This document shows positions 51,801 through 63,446 of a stretch of 64,000 bases of DNA, piece after piece. The stretch spans positions 74,413,935 through 74,477,934 of the forward strand of contig JACSVZ010000014.1 in assembly GCA_014706295.1 (NCBI GenBank). Reading direction: 5' to 3'. The translations under genes and the position numbers were made by a program. This stretch comes from Lycocorax pyrrhopterus obiensis. Lineage: Eukaryota; Chordata; Aves; Passeriformes; Paradisaeidae. The notes beneath the pieces are model-generated. The model ran no database searches, was not told where the DNA came from, and saw only the letters and a program-made list of their open reading frames with translations. Position 1 is the stretch's first letter. Each line of letters starts with the position of its first letter.

Positions 51801-53635
51801 GTTTACCAGTGCTCAAGAACTGTTCCTAACCTAGATGGCACAGTTAAACTGTGGTTGGTGCAGTTAAACTAGTCATCAACACAAAGGCCAGTTTATTTTC
51901 CACGATGACCTTTAAGTCCTTGGGGACTCACTGTGCTTTCCATTGTTTACACAGAGCTCTGGGCAGCTTTTTCTTAGCACTCCAGCAAGACCCAGGAGAA
52001 CAGAACATGCTTTATCTGCTACTGATAAAGAGATGAAACATTAGTTAGGATTTACCAAGCATAAGGTGGCCTAAAAAAACAACCCTGTAAAAAGCAAAAG
52101 AGCAATAACACAAAGATTGCAAATAATCATCAAAGTAGGTTATTTTTAAATTACTTATTATGAGTTTCTGAATTAACAGTTATATGTCAATATAGACAGA
52201 GCTACAAAATGTGTGAAATATGGAAATAGTTGAAGAAAGCTACTTTCAATAACATCATGAAACTGTGGTTAAAATAGTTATCTTCCTATAGATATTACTT
52301 ATATTTTGTTCAAAACAAATTATGTGGCTATAAAAAATGTCATTGTACGTTCATTGGGTTTTTCAGATGCAAGACTCTTCCTTATGTGATTTCAGTGAAT
52401 TGTGCAAAAACTCATATTAAGTGGTGTTTTTAAAATCAGTGTAATGATCACTTGCAATCTCCATGTCCTTTCCCTGCTTGTAATATTAAGCAGAGGGCCT
52501 CTGGCATGCACTGCTGAATACCAGCTCTTCTTGTGATTTCAGTTGGGGTGGGAATTCACTATGTCTCAGCTAAATTCTATAAATCAGGTTTAGAAAGGTA
52601 TGAGCATTTTCAAATACATTTATGTACTAGTTTAACTAAAGTGGTTTAAAACCTGATTTTTAGCTTGAAGTCGTATATATTTTTATGTATATATCTGGAT
52701 GACATTTCAAATGTGCTTAAGGCTACCTTTAAAAGTGACTATACGTCACTTGGATGCTGGGGTATGTTTTGAAAAGTCACTTAGGATTTGATCCAAAAAG
52801 ATATACCCTGTGGCATCATTTTCAGTTTTTCAGTATACAAATAAGCGCGTGGATCCATAAACATAATTCAGAAATACTGCTGAGTTCAGCTGGACCCATA
52901 AGGCTGATCACCTGTGACACCACTAGGAGGAGCAAAGACTCTCCAAAGGGGCAGTCCCCGGAAAGCTCACAGGCTAAGCCGGAGCTACTAGGAAGTAGCA
53001 AGCAGGGAACACCTCTGCTTCACTCTGAAGATTTAGCTCCTCTTTTTGCTCGGGATACCAATGTATTATGAAATTAAAAGAAAATCAGAGCACAGATCCA
53101 GGCACTGGCACTCAATCATCTTTACAAATAAATTATTACAATATTCCCTGACAAATATTTTGTCTGTGACAATTATTGGTTTCCTAAACAATTCTTTGAT
53201 GTGTTTAGGGGCTTAGAATAATCTTTGGACCATTTCCCAGTGGTAGTCTGCATGCAGCTCTACTGTTCTGGAAAGTAATAGAAGTTTGATAATAAAATTG
53301 TGACCACACCAGGTCACTTGGCCACAGGACCAAGTAACAGCCCCAGAAGTGTTTACCTTACTAGTATATGTTACATTTTTAAATTATTTTCTGAGATTAA
53401 AGGCCTGAAGGAGCAGCCTGCATCGACCTTAAAATGTCATGTGTGACATGATCTGCACGTACCAGGGACTTGAGAAGGGAAGAATTTCAGTCATTACCTG
53501 AAGGGGTCATTTTCAGCCTACAGAAATTCAAGTCCACATTCCTTGCTTGCATTCTATTATTTGGTGCTGTCTGGATTGTATTATATTGTATATTAAGCAG
53601 ATTTCTTGCTGTCTATTCTTCTCTTTTTTCCTGGT

Positions 53636-53690
53636 TTTTTTTTTTTGTTTGTTTGGGGTTTTTTTTTTGGTGTTTTATATGTTTTGGGAT
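53636..53690. repeat. T/G-rich low-complexity tract
   Basis: Runs of 8 to 12 T separated by G-containing steps (tttgtttgtttgggg). Simple sequence, no evident role. Confidence 0.7.
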
Positions 53691-54009
53691 TTGTGACTGT
53701 TTTTATCTGATATAGATGCATTCCTGTAAGAGCATGAGTGTGTAAACACAAAATTGCACCTAATCACTGACTTTATATTCTGTCTATTCCTTAAGAAATT
53801 ACTTCTTTTGTTTTACCCACCACTAAATGAAGAACTTCTGATCATCCACTCATTTGCCTGAACAGAAAGCAGCTGGCCTACCTTTTTCTCCTGTAGATGG
53901 TATGGTTGCCCGTTCACTGAAGATATTCTGGTGGAACCCATTCACTGAGGGTTGATACTCTTCTGTTGTTAGGTTTGTTTTGACTTTTACTATCTGTTTT
54001 AAACTTAAT

Positions 54010-54033
54010 TTCTTTCTTTCTTTCTTTCTTTCT
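54010..54033. repeat. TTTC microsatellite at a splice acceptor
   Basis: About six units of TTTC lie directly upstream of the acceptor of the exon at 54043. The repeat supplies most of the pyrimidine tract for that splice site. Confidence 0.9.
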
Positions 54034-54042
54034 ACTTTTGAG

Positions 54043-54217
54043 GTTGCATTTTTGATGTTCAAGTTCGCACCAGCCTCAATCAAGGGTTTAAATCACCAGG
54101 AACTCCAGAAGGACACCCCAATTCTGGTCGCAGTGTTGGACAATGTGAAGATTCCCCATGCAGTTTAATAAAATGCAGAAATGGTGGGAAGTGCGTAGAA
54201 ACTGGGTCTACTGTTTA
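54043..54217 (+). CDS. EYS: EYS exon: laminin-G closing strand and next EGF
   Basis: This 175-bp exon completes the G-C pair of the laminin-G terminus (GCIFDVQVRT) and continues through a linker (EGHPNSGRSVGQC). It then starts an EGF-like module (C-EDSP-C-SLIK-C-RNGGK-C-VETGSTVY). It ends two bases into a codon (phase 2) at donor gtgagt, so the remaining EGF cysteines must be in an exon beyond this window. The acceptor AG is at 54041-54042. The start is fixed by phase continuity with 48730-48874. No frame damage is seen. Confidence 0.95.
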
Positions 54218-57200
54218 GTGAGTATATATATGTATATATATTTTTTTTAGACACAGCATGGACTGTTTCTAGACTAGTAACTATGATAAATTAGTGTGTT
54301 CATAACAGAAGGAGGCTATAAGAAAGAAAGAAAGCTGATGAAAGTTCATTCAGTTAGACAAACACATTAAAATATAAAAATGTTAAAATTATGTTAGGAC
54401 CATTTCTGGGGAATTTTTTTAAGAAATTCCATGGGCTGGTTCGGCTCCACTGAAGTCACAGGCATCCAAACTTACTAGGAAATGCATGGCAAGAATTAAA
54501 CGTGTAACAATTTTTTAAAACTAAGTGAGCGGCTGGGATAGCAGAGAAGAAGCAGTGAAGAGGAGAGCTTGACTGTGTTAATGTCCAAATGTGCTTGGTG
54601 GGGCAAAAGCAGATGACTTTTTTTCCCTGGAAATTATTATTTTCCATTAAAGAACCCCTTGTGGGGTAAACCTCTGACTGCCTAACATCACAAAGTTCTG
54701 AGCCAGTTTAAATCCGTAGGAGCTCCAAACATGGTTTGAAGTATGTCAGTTCATCTCTAAGCTGCTCACCTGGCTGATCCATGGGATAAGAGGGGGCAGT
54801 GAGAGGGTGCCCAGAAGACGAGTCTCTGGTCTTTCATGCCTTGTCTCTCAGTGTACATGGAGCTGAGTGCCCAGGCTGTACAGCACAGAAGAAGGAAGTA
54901 CATTTGCAGTTCCAAATTGCTGTTGAGTGTCAACACTTCCATTGTAATAAATCTTGTTTTCAAACACTTTGTAACACAGCTGTAAAACCTTTGCTGATGA
55001 GCATTTTTTGTTTTAAAAGTATCTGCCAAGATTAATTATACTTGCTTCCCCTTATGTGCTTTCACACATATTCATTTATTTCCACATATTTGCATAATTT
55101 TTTTAAAAAGAGAAAAGTGCTGATTTAAAACTTGTTAAGATACTGGCTGAAAACATTGCAGACAGCAAGACAGATTAGAATGAGAAAACAGGCTTTGCAC
55201 TGTGGAGCCTCTGTGCATGATGCTTCTTGAAAAAACAAAAAAACTGTCGTTCTGTGTGCTACAAAGAAAAACATTTGCATATCTGTCAAGCTAAAAACAA
55301 TCTACTAACTCTGTATTGGAGAGAATTATATGGTAATTGGTTTTGCTGCCGGTGACACAAATCTTCACCTGTAAGAAAATTGGTACAAAAAAACTCCTTC
55401 TAAAGCTAGTAAGCTGTACTGAAATTTGGAAAATTGACCCCAAGGTCAGCACACAGATTGATCCCCATTTCCCTTATGGGTGTATTTATATTCTCTTAAA
55501 TACAGTAATGAAGGAAAAGTTTTAAAAAACCATAATTTGGGATTGCTTTCTGATTGTTGCACTGCTGTATGTCCCAACTTTTGCACTTTGCAGGATTCTC
55601 CCGGAGCTGTTAAACCCTTGGCATTTGATCTTTCTGAGGAACAAGAAAGGATAATGGCCCTCTTTCCCCTTATGAACATATTAGAGGAGATACAAAACCA
55701 AAATTGCAAGACAAAATTCATAAATGTGGGCTGAAGCCACTCCCATCCGCCCACCTAAATCCTTTCTTCAGCAACTTACTCAGCTGTGCTAAGTCACCTT
55801 CATATCTATAAGGTGAACCACCACCAGCAGCATCGAGAGCACATTTGGAAAGCAGGTGGCAGGCTAGAATGGCAGCTGGTGGCAGAAAAACATTGTGAGC
55901 TTGGTATTATAGGCAACGTTCTTTTCCATTATTACAACTCGTATTCCAGATTAGTTTAGGGATTATTCTAAAATTTTTGGGGCATTGGGGGGAGAAGGGG
56001 GGATGTAATTTGGTTTTTCTGGGGTTTGTTTGCTTGTTTGCATTTGATTTATAGTGACCTATTAATGAATTCTATTTCTGTCCCCATATTTCAGGACAGC
56101 TAGGTCTTCACACGCTGTGTATATGTGCATGCATGGACCAGTAATGGTCACTTTTTCCTCTCACAGAAAAAGTGAAGCATTGCCAAAGAGGCATGGATGT
56201 AGCTTACAAATAATTTCTGTCAAAGTACAGTAGCTGTCAATACTGTCTCAATACATTTTCTCAGAGGGAACTTCTTTCTATTTTCAAACCATCTGTGTTC
56301 CTTTGAAGAGCAGAGTCCTTGAGGGAACTGGATTTGTGTTCAAATATTTTCTCTGCTGAAATGAGATCTCTCCAGAGGTTTTGGTTGCTGTTTTGAGCTA
56401 TTTTTATGTCTTGCTTTCACCACCCTGCCAGAAAGTGTGCAGTGCTGTTAAGCTGTAGATTCAGTTGCTATAGGGATAATGCTTTGATTTAAATAGAAAC
56501 AGAAATATGCTGCATTAATCTTTACATTCTGGCCAGCAACAGAGCACAACTGCTGTGTTTTAACAAAACAAAGGGGAAGTACTTGAATAATAAAATGAAG
56601 AATATAATTTTCAAGGGACAATAATATCCCCTATTATTTTATTTATGGCACAAAATCATAGAAAATAGAAAATTATGTTTAACAAGATTGTCTGTGAGGT
56701 GTTATGGCTACTTCTTGTTGGTGAAGTAAGAAAAAAGTGTATCTTGTGTGCTGTTTGAACAGAACATCAGACAAAATGGAGAGCATTCAGTCTGCTAAAT
56801 GTAAGCACGTAGTGTCACTTTAGTCACCCCTGGGCAGGCGTTTGGCCATCAGCTGCATCTTCAGAAGAGCTTGGGACTTGAATAAGTTTTCTGTCATATC
56901 TCCAAGCCTCATGTGGATTTCTCAGTACTCTATAGCTTTCAAAGAGCAATAGCCACTCAGGTTTTGGAAATTAAATCATACCCCATATGTGTGGGGTGCC
57001 CCATAAAAGGAGCTGCTGTAGTCTCGTTATTGGGCTAGATTCAATTAAAATAAATTTGCAGTGCAAGGACAGAATCAATCTGTGACACAAGGACATGCTT
57101 TCATACTCTATAAGGGAAAAGACATTTACCTGTTTAATTGTTTTGGTTTAAAACAATACAAGTATCTGTTTTGGGGGTGAATTTGCTATCTAAAAAATTT

Positions 57201-59202
57201 ATCCAATTTGCCTTATTTAATAGGACACTTTTGCAACATTCCATGGTTCTCTTTGTTTAGATGTAGTTGATTCTCTTCCAATCTTATTTTCTTCAGGCTC
57301 CATTTTTACCTCCTAGCCTGAAGATAGACTGTTTTTTGTTAATGCTCTAGTTTCCCACGGCATGAATTTAAAGCCACTCTTATTTAGGGATCTCCTCCTT
57401 TCCTCAGCATCTTTCAGTTCCACTACAAAACAAATTCAAGAAATATATCCAGAAATCTCCAGTGGACTGGGCAGCCCGATGGGGCCAATACATGCCAATA
57501 TGAATTCGAGATGTCCTGCACTATCTGAGATTCTTATATGATGTTGAGAAATGTTTCAGTTCCTCCTGGAAAAGTGGTTGGAGGTCCGAAAAGATACCCT
57601 AGGAATTTTCAGATGTCACTAAACATCTGCCTAGTCTCTGTTGGTCTAGCTAATAAGATAAATGAATTAAGCCTCTGATCTCCATTGAGTATATGCCCAT
57701 CTTACATATAGAATCCCAAATTCAGGTGTCAGAATGTGCAGACCTGAACACCTCCTTTTCGGCTGTAAGACTACTTGTTTGATTTGACACCACATTTGCA
57801 TAACTGTGGGAAATTCCATATTTATTAGCATTGAGAATGACATTTTAAACAATATATTTTCTATATTTAGTAGAAGAATGGGTTTTGTTTAGTTTGGCAT
57901 CTAAGTAAACTTTCCAATTCTTCACAAATCCTTTAAGAACTTTAGTTATTTCCTTACAAAGTTCAAGAAATGCTTCTAGTTTGATCAGGATTTTGTGTAC
58001 TAACAAACAGACATTTCTTACATAATTTATGTGTAAGATTACTTTTCATTAATTTTTTTAACGTTGCCTGAATTTTTGTGAAAAATTTTGGGGTTTGGTT
58101 CATAACCAACAGTGACATTCACTTGTTGTCCTTGCTTATGTAGAAACTGTGTTATTTGAGAGCTAATTTTGGCTTTGGTGAGGGACTTCAAACCTGAAAA
58201 ATCGTTCTATGAATACTGCATGACACTGTTAAGCATTTGACAAGAAGCAAACAAGAAAAAGCCATTAAATTAAACCATCCTTGATCTTCCTAAATACAAA
58301 TATGTCAGAACTTGAAGTGGTATTTGAATTTCCAGAATTTAAAGTGAGTTTCTTTTGCATCCTGAGCTGGCTGACTTTGCCCTGTACATACTCTGAAGTG
58401 CATCCTATTAAGAGTCCTTTGCAAAACTAGGAGATTCAAGATTATACAGTTTGTTTTCAGACACACTATCAAAGCTGTATCTGAAAGCCTTTCTGGCCTT
58501 TCCCACCTAAAATATGCTTTAAAAAAAAAAAAAAGAAAAAGACATTTTGGCAGTTGCTTTTGAGATACTGGTATCTCAAGTATAGGAGAATTAATTTGAT
58601 CCATGTTCTTCAAAAAGCCTGAAAATAGGAACGTGTCTTGCAGTGACATTTTCCCCTAAGACACAAAAACCTTCTCCAGGGGAGCTAAATGTGTAGGATC
58701 CTATCACAGTCAGTGGAGATCCAGGCCTTTCCAGTTGTCTAAACACTGGCATTCTAATGGTACAGGTCCTGGGACACTTTTCTGGTCTTCATAGGAGCGC
58801 AGAAAAGGAGGACTCCAGAGGAGCACAAGTCTTCCACAGTTCTTCTGTCTTATCTGCTGGCTCACACGTCTCTCAGACACACCATGGATCAGAAGGCAGA
58901 TACCATTAGTCTGTGTTGAGGCAATTGAATTCAGGACTTTATTGTTAGGGTCATGCACATGTTGGTTTGTGGGATGGATAGTGCTCCAGTTCCTGAGGCT
59001 CTTTCTGCTGCATCATCACTGATTAGCATATGGACTCAGGCAGTTACTCGAGGATCCCATTGCCTAAACTTGAGCATTCAGTGGTCTCTGTCAGAAACTT
59101 GTCTCCCTGGCCAAAAGCTGCCTCTCTCATATACCTCTAGGGCAACTGGAAGCCAGCTGGGCACCTGATGTAACATAAAATTGACTGTCTTGATCTCAGA
59201 AT
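54218..59202 (+). other. EYS: EYS intron, part before the provirus
   Basis: A phase-2 intron with donor gtgagt followed by a TA-rich run (tatatatgtatatatat). It continues past the end of the window. This 5-kb part has no recognised repeat, RNA or exon. Open frames of 60-115 codons occur on both strands but show no domain or conserved pattern. Confidence 0.85.
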
Positions 59203-59846
59203 TGTCTTGGGGTGACTCTATCATGTGTATCCCCTATCATGCTCTATGCCCAGGAAGTAATTTTGTGCCTTTTCTGTGCCTTTAAACTGAGCTTGAAACA
59301 AAAAAACCAAACAAACTTTTCAAAACAGTTTCCCAAGGACACAGAGATACACTCCTCTGCGTTCTCTGGCTGCAGGAGCAGGAGGGAGCACCCTGCTCGC
59401 TTTCCTTCAGCCAGCGGTTTCGGTTTTTTTTCTTTTCCCTTTTCTTCCCGGCGTGAGACGGAAAGTTGAACTTTTGTTTCCTGGGACTTTGGTTTTTTCC
59501 TTTCTTCTCTTCTGGACTGTTCAACAACATCAGAACACATCGGGAGAATTTTTCCCTGAGGCCCGTGGGGTGGGCCCTCGCCGACCCAGCTCCGAGGAGG
59601 AGAGAGACCACACCTACAGAAGGACTCTGAAATCTTCCCAGGTTTCTCTCTATAGCGAGAGATTTCATTTCATTATTTAGCATTATTATCCTTTTCCTGT
59701 GTGTTTGTTGAATAAATAGTTCTTATCTCATTCACTTTCCTTCGAGGAAAATATTTTCTTTTCCCCGAACCCTGTGGGGGGAAGGGTGGTTGTAACCTGG
59801 TTTCCTCTCAGAGGATATATTGCTAGATTTTGGCCAAACCGGCACA
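59203..59846 (+). mobile_element. Proviral 5' LTR
   Basis: The LTR starts TGTCTTGGGGTGACTC and ends AAACCGGCACA (644 bp). It matches the inverted solo LTR at 25653-26297 end to end. A polyadenylation signal AATAAA lies at 59711-59716 (gttgaataaatag), about 135 bp before the LTR end, consistent with a short R/U5. A clear TATA box is not obvious. Open frames on the opposite strand (for example 59282-59683) are by-products. Confidence 0.92.
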
Positions 59847-59855
59847 AATACTTAT

Positions 59856-59878
59856 TGGCGTAGTCGGCAGGATTCGAA
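59856..59878 (+). promoter_or_regulatory. Primer-binding site matching tRNA-Ser
   Basis: TGGCGTAGTCGGCAGGAT and the following ttcgaa are complementary to a tRNA 3' end with CCA, discriminator G, and the acceptor and T-arm sequence that I recall for vertebrate tRNA-Ser (AGA/UGA anticodon group). The match is 23 of 23 positions by that recollection. Priming by tRNA-Ser is unlike tRNA-Leu-primed ERVL and resembles the human HERV-S type. Confidence 0.8.
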
Positions 59879-59953
59879 GGAAAGTGAAAAAACCTGTACT
59901 AATTACATCTTGGTTTGAATTTAACTAATTTGTGTTGGGGTAAAGTAGATACC

Positions 59954-61834
59954 ATGTTAGTTGAGTTCATAATGTCTCTCTGGCTGGATATACTCACGTT
60001 TTTTTGGTCCCTAGGCTTCCTTGAGGTACTGGTGGTTTTTTGGTCCCTAGGCCTGTTTACCTATCCACAACTTGGTCTGATCCCATGGCTGATAAAAAAC
60101 TTTTACAGAGCAGGGGCACGAATCCGGATTTCTATTTTGCTTTGCTCGGTGATAGTGATTTATAAGAAGTCAACAGAGGTACAGGCAGTTGTTCAAAGTG
60201 TGTATGATACGTCGTTTCTCCATCCTAACCCCAGTCCTAGTTTCAGTGGCCTGTTTTGGGAGTTTATTAGAAATTGCACTCAGTTTGTTAGAAGAGGAGG
60301 AGACAGAATTTCCCAGCCTTTCATCTCCCTCCCCTTTAAATTTGATACATTATCTTTTGAGAAGGTTCAGTTTCCCCTGGATGTTAAAGATGTAGTTTAT
60401 CTAGTAAGCTTCCTTTATGTAGTTTGCAGATTGTCTAAAATAAGCGCTCAGATTTCCAGGGTGACTGAGGAGACACCTGTCCCAGAGGTGGAAAATCCTG
60501 AGTGGGGTGGAGAATGGGAGGATATGGGCCAAATCCTGAAGAAATTCTCTGACCCGATAATTTGCAATTACCCCCCTGAACAAATTCAGAACCCAGCTGA
60601 GGTGGGGAAATATCTGAAACAGAAATACAATGACAATTCTAATGAGAAACAGCTCATCGCAATATGCTGAGCCTTGGCATACGCCTATCGCACACTGCTA
60701 AGTACTGTAGAGCAGCAGATAAAGGCAGAGGGGCAGGAAGATAAACCAGCAGACACCCCAGTCACTCAGGCTGCAGCCAAACCAGAGGGAGACACTAAGC
60801 CATTGACAGTTGCTCCTGTCACGAGGAAAAAGCACACAACCAAAACCGATCGCCCAGTGAAAGATGATGATGATGCAGGGGAAGGAACCTCAAAACCACC
60901 AACTGACTCAGGCACAGAAACCATTACTGAGTCCCTGTCCATAAAAGACCTTCACAGCCTAAGAAAGGACTACACCCGACGGCCCAATGAATCCATAATA
61001 AGTTGGATAGTCCGTATTTGGGATGCTGCAGGTGATGACGTAATGCTGGACGGCGCTGAAGCGAGGCATTTAGGATCCCTGTCACGTGATCCAGCTATTG
61101 ACCAAAGGATGATAAGGGAGGCTGACTCTGCTAGTGTCTAGAGACGGCTCTTAAGTAGTGTAAGGAATAGATATCTGTGTGCAGATAATCTCTATATGCA
61201 GCAAACCCAGTGGAAGACCATTGAACAAGGGATTCAATGCCTGAAAGAACTAAGAGTGGTAGAGGTTGTCTTCACAGATGACCCAGGATTGAGAAGTCCA
61301 GATCGGGCCAGAGTTGGTCCCTTCATGTGGCGAAAGCTCATACAGCTTGGGCCATCAGAATATAAGTCTGCTTTAGCACTGATGAAACCAAATTACAGTG
61401 CAAATAAGACCGTGCAAGATATGGCAACGAAGCTCCGAGCATATGCAGACTCTGTGCATGGCCCAACACATGCGAAAATCGCAGCTGTAGAAACACGTGT
61501 GCAAAATTTAGAAGATAAGATAGAGGACCTCAAGAAGGAGATCAAAAAAGGCTTTCTCCAAATCTCGGCAGTACAGATCCGAGATTCTGATACCCAACGA
61601 GGACGTTCCCTAGAGAAAAGGTACATCCCACGAAGTGAGCTGTAGAAATTCCTGTGTAACAGTGAAGAAGACGTGAAAAAGTGGGGTGGACAGCCCACTT
61701 CTGCTCTGGCAGCACGAGTGCATGAATTAAAGGAGCGCAAGTCTCAGAAAAGAAATTTTACTAAAAAGAAAGTAGCTCCAGTTGCCCGTAGCCAATCTGC
61801 CAGAAATGATAGACAGAAGGGTAACCAGAATTAG
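59954..61834 (+). pseudogene. gag: ERV gag, broken by stops
   Basis: One reading frame runs from the ATG at 59954 (context ATACCATGT) to TAG at 61832-61834. In-frame stops interrupt it: TGA 60668-60670, TAG 61139-61141 and TAG 61643-61645. Gag would form the particle shell. The first 70 or so residues are strikingly hydrophobic, including two copies of FWSLG encoded by a 17-bp direct repeat (60000-60016 and 60036-60052). The middle is a charged linker (about 60720-60930). A capsid-like segment follows (SLRKDYTRRPNESIISWIVR near 60955-61015). A coiled coil of heptads lies at about 61470-61570 and a basic tail at about 61730-61830. No Cys-Cys-His-Cys knuckle is seen. The final TAG may be the true end or another mutated codon. 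Confidence 0.85.
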
Positions 61835-61902
61835 AGGGGCCCTGCCTCTAACCAAGTAGAGGCCAGGGAAAACCGTATTTTTAGACTGTGTAGATTCGTT
61901 AG

Positions 61903-62160
61903 CCTAGTACATCAAAACCACAAAGATATGATGCTTTAGTTGACACTGGTGCGCAGTGTACAATAATCCCATCGCAACATGTGAGGGTAGAATCTGTTTC
62001 TATTACTGGTGTAACAGGTGAGTCACAAAATTTGACCCTAGTAAAAGCTGAGGTGAGCCTGACTAGAAATGAGTAAAAGAAACATTTCATTGTAACTGGC
62101 CCAGAGGCCCCGTGCATTTTGGGCATAGACTTCCTCCAAGGAAGGCATTTCAAAAACCCA
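61903..62160 (+). pseudogene. pro: ERV aspartic protease, broken
   Basis: The frame, shifted by -1 relative to gag, encodes ALVDTGAQCTIIP (about 61933-61971), the DTG active site of a retroviral aspartic protease, which would cleave the polyproteins. Near the end it has the GIDFL motif (62122-62136) typical of the C-terminal part of these proteases. A TAA at 62074-62076 interrupts it. The same frame continues into reverse transcriptase. How gag and pro were joined cannot be decided: the pro frame is closed upstream of 61903 by a TAG at 61900-61902. Confidence 0.8.
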
Positions 62161-63446
62161 AAAAGACTCAAGTGGGCTTTTGGAATAGCTGCTGTAGAGA
62201 CAAAGAGCATCAGGCAATTGAATACCTTGCCTGGACTATCAAAGAACCCATCTGCAGTAGGCCTTCTGAAAGAAGAAAAACAAAGAGTACCAATTGCTAC
62301 CTCAACAGTGCATCGCCAACAGTACCGGACAACTCGAGATGCTGTAATTCCCATCCACAAGATGATCCGCGACTTGGAGAGCCAAGGGGTGGTCAGCAAG
62401 ACCCACTCACCCTTCAACAGCCCCATCTGGCCTGTGCGCAAATCTGAAAGAGAATGGAGATTGACTGTGGACTATCGTGCCTTAAATGAAGTGACTCCAC
62501 CGCTGAGCGCTGCCGTGCCGGACATGTTAGAGCTTCAGTACGAGCTGGAGTCCAAGGCAGCGAAGTGGTACGCCACTATTGACATTGCCAACGCCTTCTT
62601 CTCCATTCCTTTGGCAGCAGAGTGCAGGCCTCAGTTTGCCTTCACCTGGAGGGGTGTGCAGTATACCTGGAACCGACTGCCCCAAAAGTGAAAACACAGT
62701 CCCACAATCTGCCATGGACTAATCCAAACTGCACTGGAAAGGGGTGAGGCTCCAGAACATCTGCAGTACATTGATGACATCATTGTGTGGGGGAACACCG
62801 CAAAAAAGTGTTCGAGAAAAGAGAAAAAATCATCCAGATTCTCCTAGAAGCTGGTTTTACCATCAAAAAGAGCAAAGTCAAGGGACCTGCTCGAGAGATC
62901 CAGTTCCTGGGAGTGAAATGGCAAGATGGACGGCGTCAGATTCCCACTGAAGTCGTCAATAAAATCACAGCAATGTCTCCACCAACTAACAAGAAAGAAA
63001 CACAGGCTTTCCTAGGTGTCATAGGCTTCTAGAGAATGCATATTCCTAAATATAGCCAGATTGTGAGTCCTCTCTATGTAGTTACCCGCAAAAAGAACAA
63101 TTTCCACTGGGGCCCTGAACAGCAACAAGCCTTTGCCCAGATCAAGCAAAAGATTGCTCATGCAGTAGCCCTTGGCCCAGTCCGGACAGGACCAGGAGTG
63201 AAGAACGTGCTCTACTCTGCAGCCGGGAGCCATGGTCTGTCCTGGAGCCTTTAGCAAAAAGTGTCTGGTGAGACTCGAGGTCGACCACTAGGATTCTGGA
63301 GCCGAAGCTACAGAAGATCTGAAGCCAATTACACCCCAACAGAGAAAAAAATCTTAGCCGCCTATGAAGGAATCCAAGCTGCCTCAAAAGTCATTGGCAC
63401 TGAAGCACAGCTCCTCCTGGCACCCCGGCTACCGGTGCTGGAGTAG
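62161..63446 (+). pseudogene. pol: ERV pol: reverse transcriptase and connection, broken
   Basis: The frame continues from protease into reverse transcriptase. Visible motifs are RLTVDYRALN (about 62458-62487), WYATIDIANAFFSIPL (about 62566-62613) and the catalytic box QYIDDI (about 62764-62781), where the two aspartates are kept. TGA at 62689-62691 interrupts it, and a 1-bp deletion-type frame change lies at about 62785-62815. Further in-frame stops are TAG 63030-63032, TAG 63252-63254 and TAG 63444-63446. The segment from 62880 to 63440 carries thumb/connection motifs such as QFLGVKW and ETQAFLGVIGF. The protein would copy viral RNA into DNA; this copy cannot. Confidence 0.85.

Larger units (their letters stand above)
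48875..54042 (+). other. EYS: EYS intron (5.2 kb)
   Basis: A phase-1 intron with donor gtaaag. Its acceptor region is unusual: a TTTC microsatellite followed by tacttttgag. A T/G-rich low-complexity run lies at about 53636-53690. No transposon, RNA gene or second coding exon was recognised in this interval. Confidence 0.9.

Noticed and set aside
59282..59683. A 133-codon open frame on the minus strand
   Set aside because: It lies antisense within the proviral LTR and has no recognisable protein family.
61753..61759. A-AAT-TTT slippery heptamer in the gag frame
   Set aside because: It is a canonical -1 frameshift motif in the correct phase, but the -1 frame meets TAA three bases later (61762-61764) and stays closed until 61903, so it cannot be shown to join gag and pro in this copy.
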